NCBI GenBank assembly: GCA_037953625.1
Contig: CM075652.1
Span: 33,598,501 to 33,662,500 of the forward strand
Direction of reading: 5' to 3'
DNA from: Crotalaria pallida
Lineage: Eukaryota > Streptophyta > Magnoliopsida > Fabales > Fabaceae
DNA length: 64,000 nucleotides
Shown: positions 34,405 through 45,949 of the stretch, piece by piece
Layout: each line of letters opens with the position of its first letter
How positions within the stretch are numbered: the stretch's first letter is position 1
Notes under the pieces: model-generated
What the model saw: only the letters and a program-made list of their open reading frames with translations
What the model was told of the DNA's origin: nothing
Database searches by the model: none
Program-made: the position numbers and the translations under genes

Positions 34405-35513
34405 GGCTTAATTATGTTAGGGGTCTCTGTAGTTTGACCATATTTTGTGAGATACCCTGTCCTTTTTTTTCAATGAATATACCCTTGAAGTATGCTCCGG
34501 TGAGGTTTTTACCCCCAAGTCCTATTCCGGCCAGTTTTTACCACTGGCGTCCTAGTCAGCACCAGTCAATGTCAGCCACGTGGCACTGAGTTAATTTTTT
34601 TTTAATTTTAAAAATTAAAAAAAAACCTAAAAAATTAAAAAAATTAAAAATGAAATTAAAAAAAACCCTATTCCCTTCTCCCTCGGTCTCCTTCTCTCAT
34701 CCCCACCGGCCACCGCTCGTCGTCCTCCCGCCGTCACCACCCAACCAAACCACCATCACAGCCTTCGTCTCTCTCCGCTACTGGTTCGCGTTCTCTCTCC
34801 CTTCTCCTCGGTGGCCCGGAACAAAACTCGCACCTCCATCTCCACCGTGCAGCACGAAGATGAAAGGGAAATGTCGATTCCCAGGCCTCGTGGATCGATT
34901 TCACGATGGAAACCGTCAGGAACCGGGTTGGGAGTCATGCATCTCACACCATGCTGCAAAGCCAAGGCCACCATGGTTCACGTTTTTCTCTCTCTCTCCC
35001 TTAGTCGCGTTTTTTCTCTCTCCCTTAGCCATGGCAGCGGCGGAGGTGATGAGAAAGTGACCGATCGAAGGAGAAGAAGAAGAGGCGGCAACCAATGAGG
35101 AGGGAGGGACGAAGGGAGAGAGAACGCGAACCAGTGGAGGAGAGAGAGAGACGAAGGCTGTGATGGTGGTTTGGTTGGGTGGCGACGACGGGAGAACGAC
35201 GAGCGATGGCCAGTGGGGATGAGAGAAGGAGACCGAGGGAGAAGGGAATAGGTTTTTTTTACAATTTTTTTAGTTTTTTTTTATTTTTAATTATTTTTAA
35301 AATTTTTAAAATTAAAAAAAAATTAACTCAGTGCCACGTGGCTGACATCGACTGGTGCTGACTAGGATGCCGGTGGTAAAAACTAGCCGGAATAGGACTT
35401 GGGGGTAAAAACCTCACCGGAGCATACTTCAAGGGTATATTCATTGAAAAAAAAAAGACAGGGGTATCTCACAAAATAGGGTCAAACTACAGGGACCCTA
35501 ACATAATTAAGTC
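34405..35513. mobile_element. Fold-back Pack-MULE with 9-bp target duplication
   Basis: A 1109-bp element with ends G(G/A)CTTAATTATGTTAGGG and a 9-bp duplication AATTATTTA at 34396..34404 and 35514..35522, which is diagnostic of Mutator-like elements. The arms are unusually long, about 400 bp each (34405..34808 against 35103..35513), and still pair closely. The inner 200 bp of each arm and the 295-bp loop are GC-rich in an AT-rich genome and resemble coding or leader sequence, which suggests capture of a host gene segment. Open frames in it (such as 34650..35060 and 34811..35098) show no recognisable domain. No transposase is present. Confidence 0.9.
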
Positions 35514-35522
35514 AATTATTTA

Positions 35523-35542
35523 TAATAAATTGGGGTGTTACA
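35523..35542 (+). mobile_element. Terminal piece of Gypsy LTR F
   Basis: The last bases, ending TTGGGGTGTTACA, complete LTR F after the MULE insertion. Confidence 0.55.
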
Positions 35543-36130
35543 CTTGCATAGTACTTGACCTCTCTCGGGTCCAAGTACAACTTGAGGTGCAAACCCAAGT
35601 TGGCTATAGCCGAGACTACCCTCAACCAGTCATGATGTGCCTTGGTTATCGATACAATTGTTGTGGTTACTACAAAACTGATCTGACTCTCTAGTATATC
35701 AAGGTTCTACCCACTAACAATTCTCACAGTTGTTTACTTAGCATAACCTTGTAGCTGTATCAATCTCAATTTTTGGTTCAAAGAATCGTCATGTCATGTC
35801 CATTAGCACAACCTAGTAGTCGTATCAACCTTTAGTGTGTATATAATCACTCATTTTATTTCCATTTTCTACGTCCAAGTCCAATTAAGAATGTTTTCCC
35901 TTTGTATAGTACTTTCACGAGTGTTTTGGTTGTTGGAATTGGATTAGTAGTTGGTCCCTTAGTGTTTATACAAGTTTGCTATCAAATTTCACATTTTGAT
36001 GCATATATAACCGATTACAGTATAGTCATAACCGGTTGCATATGTATATCAGGCAACATCAACTTGCCTGATTTATGCAGTGTAATTGGTTACATGATAG
36101 ATATAACCGGTTATACTGCATAATCAAGTT
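35543..36130 (-). mobile_element. Antisense Gypsy LTR G fragment with TAACCGGTTA palindromes
   Basis: 35560..35670 is homologous to 31215..31325 and, on the minus strand, to the middle of the LTR at 51684. Near 36007..36118 lie ATAACCGATTAC, ATAACCGGTTGC, TAATTGGTTAC and ATAACCGGTTAT, a third palindrome type with the same CG centre. No terminus was found. Confidence 0.55.
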
Positions 36131-36256
36131 CGGTTTTCAGTTTTTGTACATCTATAATCCCAAAATCCAACACTAATTCATTTCGAATGACCTTAGACTA
36201 TATCATATTGTCGCAAAAGAATAGGAGTTTCTTTTTTTCTTTTTAATGTTACATCA

Positions 36257-36938
36257 GGGTTGTGAGGTATAGTATATCTCATTACCCAAACTTTTTCTCA
36301 CATAATGAGGTATACCTAACGACCCATACATTAAATTTATTAAAAAAAAAATTTGAGCAAATTTGGGTACAAACACCAAAAGACGATGTGAAATAACTCC
36401 AAATATAACTAGATTAATATTAACTTATAGTATGGTCATGATTTGTGGAGCAAGTGCATTTTTTCAGAAATTAAAATGTTAGAACATGAGATATACCTCA
36501 AGACTTGAGTTTTTTTTTAGGTCATGAGTAAACTTCAAAACACAAAAATTTAATTTCTAAAAAATGCATTTCCCCATAAGTCATGATCATACAATGTGTT
36601 ATTTTTTTTGGTGTACACCAACTGGTACCCGGAACTGGTTTACCCAGAATCCGACTCATCCGGTCTGACCCAACTGAGCTCGCACTAAGCGGTAGGGGTC
36701 TCACAGTGGGGGTTGCTCCGAGACCAGTTGGTTAAGTGACCAAATGAGTTACCACTTGACCAACCCACGTTGGTGATCATACAATGTGTTATTGTTAGTC
36801 TAAATTATATTTGGAGTTGTTTCACATTGTCTTTTGGTATTTGTACCCAAGTTTTTATATATTTTTATATAAATTTAATATTTAGGTTGTGAGGTATACT
36901 TATTACGTGAGTAAAAGTTTGGGTAACCTCACAACCCA
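36257..36938. mobile_element. Fold-back element carrying a SINE
   Basis: The outer arms (GGGTTGTGAGGTATA from 36257; inverted CCTCACAACCC ending 36938) and the inner arms (ACAAACACCAAAAGACGATG at 36371 against its complement near 36830) are inverted. Without the SINE at 36604 and its duplicated target, the element is about 490 bp. The superfamily was not resolved. Confidence 0.7.
36604..36773 (-). mobile_element. tRNA-derived SINE with 20-bp target duplication
   Basis: A 170-bp insertion flanked by identical 20-bp copies of TGATCATACAATGTGTTATT (36584..36603 and 36774..36793). On the minus strand it starts CCAACGTGGG and has a perfect A box (TGGTCAAGTGG) and a weaker B box in GGTCTCGGAGCAACCCCC. 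It ends in a short A run (plus-strand T run at 36604). These are the marks of a Pol III SINE mobilised by LINE machinery. Confidence 0.92.
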
Positions 36939-36959
36939 AGCTTTTTCTTAGGAGAGAGA

Positions 36960-37487
36960 GAGAGATTTATTTTTAACCACATCTGAATGGCAATAACTCC
37001 ACTCTATACACAAAAGACAATCGACATTTTATGCTTGGTGAAGTGAGGTTTTAGTGTTTAAAAATCTAAAACTCTAACATTTTATGCTTCATAAATTTAT
37101 TATGAAACTCCATCCAAATTTTGTTATCGTAAAAACAAGCACATCTCTATTCAAATTCAATAGCTATTGATAAAGCACAAGCGATGGTGACAAAAATAAC
37201 GATAATATCCACTACAATGTGTAGAGAATTTAGGATTGGCCATAGCCAGGGACGGATGAGGTGTATATTGTAAAATTAATGGCATGTATATGAATTATTT
37301 TTAGCTACATCAAAAGTGTAGCAAATATGTCATAAAACATATCTAAACCATTGATGATTCGTTATGAAAAAAGTTTTAGCCACAACTTATGAATAAATAG
37401 TTACGGTTCGAAAACATTAGCCACAAATTTAAGCCATAGCTAAAACCTCGCTAATATTTGATGCTATCGGTTTTTTTTTTATTTTTT

Positions 37488-37536
<49 letters not shown>

Positions 37537-37815
37537 CTTAAAATTTCATTAAGCAAATCGCCAAAATACATTGTCAGTAGTTGCAATGCATTTTATTTAA
37601 ATTCATGTGATTCGTATATGTATTTGTTGCTTTGAGTTTACTTTTGTTGGTGTTTAGTTGAGTAACAGTAAAATTTATGTATGTATTTAGAAAGGGCATT
37701 AGTTTGAATGAGGGCTATAGCCCCCTTCAGTACTTGCGCCTAAATAATGAAAATAATCGTGGATAAAATCAATTTTCTACTTAGAAACCTTTTGTTTTGT
37801 TCCTTATTAAAAAAA
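36960..37815. other. AT-rich spacer with a (TA)n microsatellite
   Basis: It contains (TA)n at about 37491..37533 and no supported gene or complete element. Confidence 0.6.
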
Positions 37816-37819
37816 AAAA

Positions 37820-38330
37820 GCTTATTTATGGTTTTTTAGTCCCTAAAAGTTCAACGTGTTTGGATTTTAGTTCCTAGAAGTTATTTTGACCGAGATCAAT
37901 CCTTAATTTTTCAATCATTTTGGTTTAGCCCCTTCACTACAAAAAAAATCAGTTATTTGCTTACATGGTTAGCGAAAATCCACACCAGCTGTCACGGGGT
38001 ATGAAGTAGCACCAAATAGGTGTTGTGATATGCATGATTCAGGTCTATGAACTCAAAATTTTGCGTACAGGACCATTTTGCGTATCGGACCATTTTGTGT
38101 TCATAGATCTGTATCATCCACGTTATATCACCTATTTGGCATTAGTTCAGACCACATGGACTGTCAATGTGATGTTCCTCTAGCTACACAAACAAATAAT
38201 AGATTTTTACTAACGGAGGAGACCGAAACCAAAATGTTTGAAAATTGAAGGACTAGTCCCGGTCAAAATAATTTTTAAGGACTAAAATCAAAACACGTTG
38301 AACTTTCAGGATTAAAGACACAAATAAGCC
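37820..38330. mobile_element. MULE-derived hairpin MITE
   Basis: About 510 bp with long inverted arms: GCTTATTTATGG...TTCAACGTGTTTGGATTTTAG on the left is the inverse of CTAAAATCAAAACACGTTGAA...AATAAGCC on the right. T/A-rich flanks make the target duplication ambiguous. It ends about 265 bp beyond the stop codon of the MCTP16 gene and may lie in its 3' flank. Confidence 0.75.
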
Positions 38331-38594
38331 TTAAAAAAATATAAAATTATGATTAACTTTGCACTCTTACACTTGCTTGAAGAAACACAACTACTGGTTA
38401 GGTTCTTAGATAAATATAACTAATTTTTAAGCATATGATTCAATATATTAATTATTATAAAATAGGTTAGAAAATAGCATTCCCTCCTATCCTTTTTTAA
38501 TTTTCATCAAACAAAAAGAAAGGAAAAAACAATCGTGATATATATATGAGCTTAGCTTATTTTGATAATATTGTATTACAATAAAAAATAAATT

Positions 38595-41500
38595 CTACAT
38601 AATTCGATCTGATAATGAAGGAAGCCTTCTAAAAAAGTTCAACCCCGGTGATGGCATTCTATCACGAAAGATAGGATGGCGAAGATAGTAGAACACAGAA
38701 GCCATCACCACTATCTTCGACGACACCAAATACAATATGAATGCCACAAACAAGCAAAACAAAACAAAAATCCCTGTCGCCCGAGGATCTCGCCACGTGA
38801 CTAATGCCTGTGCACGCTCCCCTTGCGTTGCAAAATCCCCCAACACCGTTTGCACCCTCGCCCCAAGCGTGCGCAACTTATCATACCTCATGCGCACCAA
38901 CTCCGATGATCGAGTGCTTGGAATTGTATCAAACTCCTCATCTAGCTCCTCCCTATCCACCACCTCAACCAGGGAAAGTTTTGGATCAAAATGCGAAAGT
39001 GGATCTCGCGAACGAAACCTATAATTCCAAGCGCCGATTGCAAAAACATAAAACGCTAACGTGGGAATGATCAAATCAGGGAACCACACCAGCATAACCA
39101 ACAACGAGTGTACCAAAATCGTAGCCGTTGGATTCCTCCATCCACGCGTGTCCTCAATCCACCGGACGATATCAATCACACCGGCCACAACATTTATAAT
39201 CCTATACCAATTTGCTCGCACCTTGCGCATGCTAAAGTTGTGAGAATCTGCATCCAACATATAATACACAACCTCCTTCCCCAACGGCGGCTCCGATCTC
39301 GACAAGTGTCCGGCCACCATTTTCACCGCGGTGTTGCGCAGCACTTCTTGGTGGACTATCCCCAACGGCTTAATGTGGTGCATTAACGGCAGCATCGGTT
39401 GTGAGTACACGTGGATGAAATCCAACCTTTGAGCTGTGCGTACAAATCTAATTGCAATCTCAATTTCACCCATCTTTTTCAAACCAGCATGTGTTAGGAC
39501 CAATAACGGGTATGTATTTCTATACACCCGACCCGTATGTAGCGTAGAAATACGGACACGTACTTTTCCTATACGAAAATCGGGCCTCGAGGATTCTTTG
39601 GGCCCATACTCTTCAAATACTCCCCAGCTATCAAACACTCCAATTGTTAAAACTGTTGAAGGATCGAACACCTTCCACGTGTACTGCTCGTTCCACTTGG
39701 GCTCTAAATTATCAGATACGGTTCTCGTACGTACCCATTTGCTACCGTATTTAGCTACACAATACGCATCAGTAGAGCTTTTACCGTTTACCGTCTTCAT
39801 CGGTATCAAGTTTTTGCAACCAATGATGCCAAGCTCAATCGTGCCAACCGGTGGCTTCCAAAGTTGCCTAGCTGTGGGCCGGTAATCGCTGCACACGTGA
39901 GCTGCCTCGTCCATCACGTGATACCCACCGTCAAAGCATAAGCGTAGGTGGACTCTACCCTTGTAGGAACTCTTTTCTTCTCTTGGGTCTTCAAAAGTGA
40001 ACCACCGCGACGCCACGTTCCGGTCATCAACCCGTCTCTCGATGGCGTTGAGTGGTATTCTGAGTACACCCATTGCCACTGGCGCTTTCGGTTGCCGGTT
40101 TTCCAATGTGAAGACAAGGTTGTCACTCACTGGCTCTGCAGCAACAAAGATCAAGTCTTCGTTCCATGAAGCGGTGCCGTTTCGTGTAACTGCAATTTTG
40201 GATTTTAACACTTGAAATCCAAGTTGAGCTCTTACTTGAAACGACGCTTCTTTTAATGGCATTAACGGCATGATGTCTTGAGCTTCCAGAACAGTGACGC
40301 GAAGGTACCAAAGCTTTGGTGACTGATATATCTTCGCTTTAGAGTTAACATTCCCGAACGTATCACTCTTCCACGCGTCAGCAAATGATTCGTCGGCTTG
40401 TGTCCCAACCCACGTGGCAAGCATTAGATCACCATATTGTGCCCCACCGTCTTCCAGCCTGTACCACTGTGGGGCCAGAGGGCTGTCCGGTGGGTCCCTC
40501 ACAGGAATCTCATTCACATCAAAACACACTCCGCCAAGCAAGCTTCTACCGTTATCAGAGGCCAATATATGTGGGTCCCACAGGGAGACCTCAAGAATGG
40601 AGGATGAATCCGGTGCGTCGCGGCTGAAAGCGAAAGTGAGGTTCCACTCGAAGAACGTGGTGGCACTGTTCTTACGCGCGGGCCTCGATGTGACTTGGTG
40701 ACCAGAAACCGCAATCTTTACTACCGGGTTTGTGTTAGTTGGCAAGTAACGCGCCTTCACCACGTGCACGAAGAGGTAATGCATCTTCTCCACAAGATCG
40801 AACGAGGTCCGTTCGATTGACGAAACCTCGGATGATAAATCTGATGTAAAGCTAGCCGCTGATCCAACCCTTCTAATGGGCTGTGGGCCGTTGATTCCGC
40901 TGAACTTTATTTCTGAATTTGATCTTGACACTGAAGCAGCCATCACATCGAAATTTAAATCTGGATGCAGAGTTGCTTTTGGAGGAAACGGATCCACCTG
41001 ATCAAGATTTCCTTCTGTCGGCGGTTGCGGCGGATCAGCTTCCGGCTCAGGTGGCTTTTCTCCTTCCGGTGGCGGAGCAGGTGCTGCTTCATCACTTTCT
41101 TTTTCTGGTGGCTTGTTTTCAGTGGGCGGAGCAGGTAGTTCTTCATGATCAACTTTGCTTTCATCCTCAGCTGGTGGCTTTGCCTTTGATTCATCAGGCT
41201 TCACCTCCTCGGCCTGCGGTTGCGGTTGCGGGTGCAGGTGCGATGTTGCTGCTGGTGGTTCTGGTGGCGGAATCTCTTCATCGACATAGTAAATTTTCAA
41301 ACCTATCTCGCCTTGGACCATGCTAAGCACGTACTTCTTCTGCAGCTTGTAATAAATCAAAGCTTCTTCGCCTTTCTTCACGAACTGTGTCGAGCTCAAG
41401 CAGATCCGACCCAATGAGTTGTTCCTCCGAGTCGAGCCGTGCGCCTTGTCGTGGAGAATGTCGAGCTCTAGCATGTCTCCGAATACGTCAGAGGGTGCAC

Positions 41501-41850
41501 CTACGTTACAAAAATTATTAATTAGTCATGGAATGGATCATGCGGTATAAAACTAATCTCAATCGTTAATAGTTTGTTTTTTTTAATTATAAAAAATTTA
41601 AAAAATAAATAATAAATTGTAATGATTATCTTGGATCATGTAACACTGGATCACCTAATAATTACTCACCTATGTTAAACGATAGCGTTTCGTTCCATGC
41701 AGGGTTTAGTTCGCGAGGCACGGTTCTAGTTTTTCTTCTCTGGCCGTAGAAGTCCACCACCACGTACGGGCTTGAGGTGCCATGGCCGTCCTTCGGGACT
41801 AGGTTGCGTGCGTCTACAATCTCTACGATGAGCTTTCGAATGGAGCCCAT
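38595..41850 (-). CDS. MCTP16: Multiple C2 domain and transmembrane region protein, MCTP16-type
   Basis: Two exons on the minus strand: 41850..41670 (181 nt) and 41500..38595 (2906 nt, including stop), with a 169-nt GT-AG intron. The product is 1028 aa. Domains: C2A at about 5-135 (DARNLVPKDGHGTSSPYVVV), a Pro/Glu-rich linker at about 138-290, C2B at about 300-430, C2C at about 456-590, C2D at about 612-750, and a C-terminal PRT_C anchor with hydrophobic segments near 852-889 and 970-1000 and the family ending FFRRLPSLSDR. MCTPs are ER-plasma membrane tethers enriched at plasmodesmata; C2 domains bind anionic lipids, often with calcium. Sequence and linker type match Arabidopsis MCTP16 better than QUIRKY. 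All four C2 domains and the anchor are intact, with no stop or frameshift. The start is the first ATG in frame and matches family N-termini. Confidence 0.95.
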
Positions 41851-42031
41851 TATTTAGGTTATGGTTTGTTCTTCTGATTTCAAAAGAAGAGATAATAGGG
41901 TTTTATGAAATTAAGTGAATTATGAATCTAACGTAAGTGGGAATAGGGCATAAGGTTATTGTGTGATTTTTAAGGTGCGGGGTATGAAAATGGGAGAGAA
42001 AGAAGGTTGAACTGAGCTTATGGAAGACACT

Positions 42032-42038
42032 TATATAA
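42032..42038 (-). promoter_or_regulatory. Probable TATA box of the MCTP16 gene
   Basis: On the minus strand, CTCCTTATATAAGTG lies about 180 bp upstream of the ATG, which gives a plausible transcription start near 42000. Only about 60 bp of non-transposon DNA separates it from the hAT element upstream. Confidence 0.6.
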
Positions 42039-42599
42039 GGAGAGAAAAAGCTGGTAAAGGAGGTACGTATTTATCATGCAATTTGAAAAGTTAGAGTTGG
42101 TAGGAGCGTAACGGTCTGGTCCAGTCTGTGAGCCATATTACGGACCGGATCGCTTAATTTAGTATGGTTCGGTTCGATCCGATCCCAACATTATTTATTT
42201 TCAAAGATCGGATCAGATCGAACCGTTTATGAATGGTCCGATCCGGTCTTTTTTTTTATTTTACAAAATTATGATGAATTAATGAAGAGTTTATCAGATT
42301 CAATTTTATGAATGCATTCCAACAGAATTAGAATTTAATTTCTAAACCCGACAAGGGTTGCACTTAAAAAGTTATATTACTGCGACCATGTGATTAGTTG
42401 ATTTGGTATGGATGATGAGATCACAAGACTAAAACAATAAAGAGCACCCTACATTTAGGTCAAGCACTGCATTCAACGAGTTGAAACACTAAACCATACT
42501 GTAAGTCACACCTCTTCAACATGCAGTTCTTCAAATCATACATCAAACAAAAATATAAACTACAGTGATGATATCTAATTTATGTGACGGTTTCTGCAG

Positions 42600-42606
<7 letters not shown>

Positions 42607-42631
<25 letters not shown>
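42607..42631. repeat. (TA)n microsatellite
   Basis: A run of TA dinucleotides followed by TGTGTGTG inside the hAT element. Confidence 0.9.
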
Positions 42632-42644
<13 letters not shown>

Positions 42645-42854
42645 ATACCTGATCTTGCTCCGGGTAAATGTTATTTGATACTCCAAATAACCTATCCACA
42701 TTTCTTACTAATCAATCACAAAATTATTTTTTTTATTTTATAAAATTATGATTGATGAATGAAGAGTGTAAATAGACAATTTGGAATGCCAATTACCTTA
42801 CCCTCCACCCTACACTTCAAAGGCCACTATTCTCTTTTGTTCTTTTCCTACTTC

Positions 42855-43945
42855 TAAAAGAGCTCCATTAATCGCTGCGATACATCTGCAATAAAAAGTT
42901 AATCGTTAGTAACTAAAAAAGAAAATTAAAAGATAGAAATCCAATCACACATTTACAAGACTGTATTTTATTAGTATTAAAAGTAGGACATTCAAGTTTC
43001 AAATGCTAGCTTGAACATAAATTTTGAGAGAAACACTAAATATTTTACAAATTGCTTAACTGCCACAAAACTCTAAAGCTATCAGCAGGGCCGGCCTTGA
43101 GGGAGGGCGATAAGGGCAGCCGTCCTGGGTCCAAAAAATTTAGGGGCCCATAATTTTTTTTAATGGTACATTTATTTTTGAAAAAAAAATTAATAATTGT
43201 AAGTTCTTTTTATCTTTTAACTATCAATGATTTTTAGCATAATATTTTAACTTGTTTTTTTTATTTGCTCACTCAATTTAAAAATATATGAAGTAATGAA
43301 CTTTACTTTTGTAATCCAACATGAAAAAGGTATTTTATTAGCTCTTTACTAAATACCTTTTTATATTATTTCAAATCTTATTTTTTAATAATTAATTTTA
43401 TTATTGATTGTTGTCATTGTTTTAATTGATTATTTGTATATATACTAAATTTTCATTGATTTACTTTTAATAATTTTTATTTTTGTGAATTAGGGGCCCC
43501 AAATTTTTTTTCGCCCTAGGGCCCAAATTAGGTTAGGATCGGACCTGACTCTCAGCCAAGGATATCTCAATTCAAATGAGCTGTCAATTAAGATAACCAG
43601 AATAAACCCATTCATTGCTAATGAACTAACCATTTTAGAACAGTACAAATCCAACACCATTGCTTGAAAAGTGGAAAAAGAGAAGGAAGTGAACAGAGTA
43701 CCTTGAAGAATGGACGGTGTTGCGTTGAACTCTTGCCAAATATTATGATGAGTAGCAAGATCCATGTTCAGAAACTTGGAAGCAAGATATGCAGCTCCAG
43801 TAGCAATACAACAGCTCGAGCTCGAACTCGAACTCGACTGCAACGGGACGACCTGTGAGAAGACTAGCGGATCTGGGCGGTGGCGAATTTGGGCAGCCGA
43901 CGTCTGAAGGTGGCGGAAGGAGGAGAGAGTGAAGTGAAGGGACTA
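42855..43945 (-). pseudogene. Captured two-exon gene fragment of unknown identity
   Basis: On the minus strand an open frame without an ATG runs from about 43945 to 43691, including a Ser run, CCIATGAAYLASKFLNMD and HHNIWQEFNATPSILQ, and ends at a donor (CAAG|GTACTC). A good acceptor (TTTTTATTGCAG) ends at about 42885; splicing there continues in frame for about ten residues (DVSQRLMELF) to a stop. The consistent frame and splice sites suggest the 3' part of a real small gene captured by the hAT element. I do not recognise the protein. A hAT MITE lies in the intron. Confidence 0.45.
43086..43547. mobile_element. hAT-type MITE, 462 bp, nested
   Basis: The ends are CAGGGCCGGCCTTGAGG and, inverted, GGATCGGACCTG; AGGGGCCCAWAATTTTTTTT is repeated in inverted order near both ends. 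The flanking octamers GCTATCAG and ACTCTCAG agree at six of eight bases, consistent with an old 8-bp duplication. It lies within the larger hAT element. Confidence 0.75.
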
Positions 43946-44299
43946 AGGGGCGGAGTGAAGGGCTGAAGAGTGAAGTGTGAGACTGAGTGACTTAGATTAG
44001 GGAGATTAGGGTATGATATCTGTTAGGAATATCTGTAGGTTTTTTTTTTTCAATTATCAACCCTATCCATCCGGTCCGGTCTCAGCGATCTAAGAATATC
44101 TGGGACCGTGGATCGGACCGTTGAAGAATGGTCTGAACTTTTTGGGATCAGACGGGACCGTGAAACCAGACCAGACTGCATTTTTCAGTCCGGTCCGGTC
44201 CGAGCGGTCCAACGGTCTCGAACCGGACCACTTACACCCCTAAGAGTTGGCACTCACCCAAATACCCAAATATATTTTCATACATCAGTTATTACTATA

Positions 44300-45625
44300 A
44301 TTTAAACTTATCAGCATGGTTGTATTGGTCGTCATATATATATATATTTTTATAAGAAATTGTATTTAAAGGATTTTAAGGTAGGGTCATTATGTGGATG
44401 AGTACAGTACTCATCCTTTGTAAATGAGTACATATATTTATTGTCTAAATCTAAGGTCAATGTTCATTTAAGTCATTAAACGACTGAGATTGATGAATGA
44501 GAACATGATGTATGTATACACCTGATTAAACTGAGTGCATCATAGAAAATGGTCATATATAGGTTTTTTTTTTTTTTTTTCTGGACAGTCACACCCAATC
44601 AAGCATCCACTCTATTTCACAAGGCGCGCACCTAACACGAAGTCACAAAAATATGATCGTCAGTCGATTCAGAAGCCAAAGCAAAAAGGGGACAACTATC
44701 ATTAACACCTAAAGTTGATCATGGTTCGATTTTTAGGAAAAACCGAACTATGCAATATGTTTTGACTTTTGAACTAAACCATTTAAAATTGTCCAAAATG
44801 GTTAAAGACCAAATTAGAACCAGATCAAGTTTATAACCAATTTTAGAAAAGAAATCTAGCTAGTTCTAAAATTGAATCGATTTTAAACCTGAACCAAAAT
44901 CAAAACCGATTTTAAATATGAGCTAAACTGTATAAAAATGCTTCTAGTTTTGAACCAATTTGTCTATAATGGTTTTTAAGTGGTTTGCTTTGGTTTGATT
45001 TATAGGTTCGATTTGGTTATACTATTTGATTAATTTGGACAACCTTATTAACACTCACACCACGCCTGACACCTCGTTAGTTGCTTACGAGTAGGGATGC
45101 AATTCAGAACCGAAAGCCAATTAAAAGATAGAACTTTTCTAAACGTTTTAATTTTCAAAAGTAAACTAAAAATATTTTCATCAATATTACTCTGAGCAAC
45201 ACCTTCTAGACTTTAGAGAAAAGAATAGGCCCTAGACGTAAAGAAAACACTAATACTATCCTTAGCTTACATCAAAACACATATGACAATTTTTTATTGT
45301 TATAACAATCATTTTAATTTTTTTTTTAAAGTGGGTATCCAAGCACTCACTGATATGGATATATCCTTCTACCTCTAAATAAAAGTTTTTTTGGTAGTTT
45401 TTTTACGTTGATTAAGAAAATTAGTTAATATGATTAGTGAAAATAAAATTGATAACATATTTAATATATTTTTTTTTAAATTTACTCAAATAATTATTAT
45501 TAAATTTCTAAAAACTGTTAACTAAATGAGAGTGTGTATAAAAAAGTTAATAAATATCATTAAAAATTAAATTAAATACTTATGAAAAATATAACAATTC
45601 CAGTGAGAGTTTCTCTGATGTCGTC
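44300..45625. other. Repeat-derived spacer
   Basis: 44370..44560 is a single arm of the family seen at 47725..47890 (GGCTGAGATTGATGRATGA, GTATGTATACACCTG, CATAGAAAATGGTCAT). 44700..45050 is rich in AACCGATTTT/GGTTTGATTT units without clear termini. No gene is supported. Confidence 0.5.
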
Positions 45626-45627
45626 TT

Positions 45628-45949
45628 AAGAAAGTGTGTTTCGGTGCCATCAAACACTTAACAAATGAAAACATGCCACCTCACATATATAATTAGCCGC
45701 GTCGGCATATTTTCTATTAAAGAATCTAATTTATCATATTGCACTTTATTCATTCATAATTTAAGTAACTTTTAATTAATCTAATCAATTTTGTTTAGAT
45801 TAACTAAAAGTTATTTAAAATATAAAAGAATAAAATGCAATATGAAAAAGTTGGATTCTTTAATAAAAAATATGCTGATATGTCTAATAATGTGAGATGT
45901 CATGTTTTTATTGGTTAAAGGTTTGATAGCATCGAAACTCACTCTTTTG
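45628..45949. mobile_element. Nearly fully palindromic MITE
   Basis: Two arms of about 155 bp pair almost throughout, with a loop of only a few bases around 45788. Matching parts include GTTTCGGTGCCATCAAAC against its inverse at 45910..45936 and TATTAAAGAATCTAA against its inverse at 45855..45870. Such hairpins are a possible source of 24-nt siRNA or miRNA-like products. Confidence 0.8.

Larger units (their letters stand above)
42101..44242. mobile_element. Non-autonomous hAT element carrying a gene fragment, 2142 bp
   Basis: Flanked by an 8-bp duplication AGAGTTGG (42093..42100 and 44243..44250), diagnostic of hAT. The ends are imperfect inverted repeats: TAGGAGCGTAACGGTCTGG on the left, TAGGGGTGTAAGTGGTCCGG on the right read inward. 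Both subterminal zones are rich in GGTCCGATCCGGTC-type repeats, as in other hAT families. No transposase is visible. Inside are an exon-like gene fragment (43691..43950) and a nested hAT MITE (43086..43547). Confidence 0.92.

Noticed and set aside
34650..35098. Two overlapping plus-strand open frames of 95 and 136 codons
   Set aside because: They lie in the MULE arm and loop, run into the other arm, and show no domain. They are kept only as a sign of captured sequence.
37820..38330. Non-coding RNA or microRNA precursor
   Set aside because: The hairpin is long and belongs to a dispersed family (another arm near 30030), so a MULE-derived MITE is the simpler reading. Small RNAs from it are possible but not shown.
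38737..41417. Numerous plus- and minus-strand open frames overlapping the MCTP16 exon
   Set aside because: They are shadows of a GC-richer true coding exon; none has a family match.
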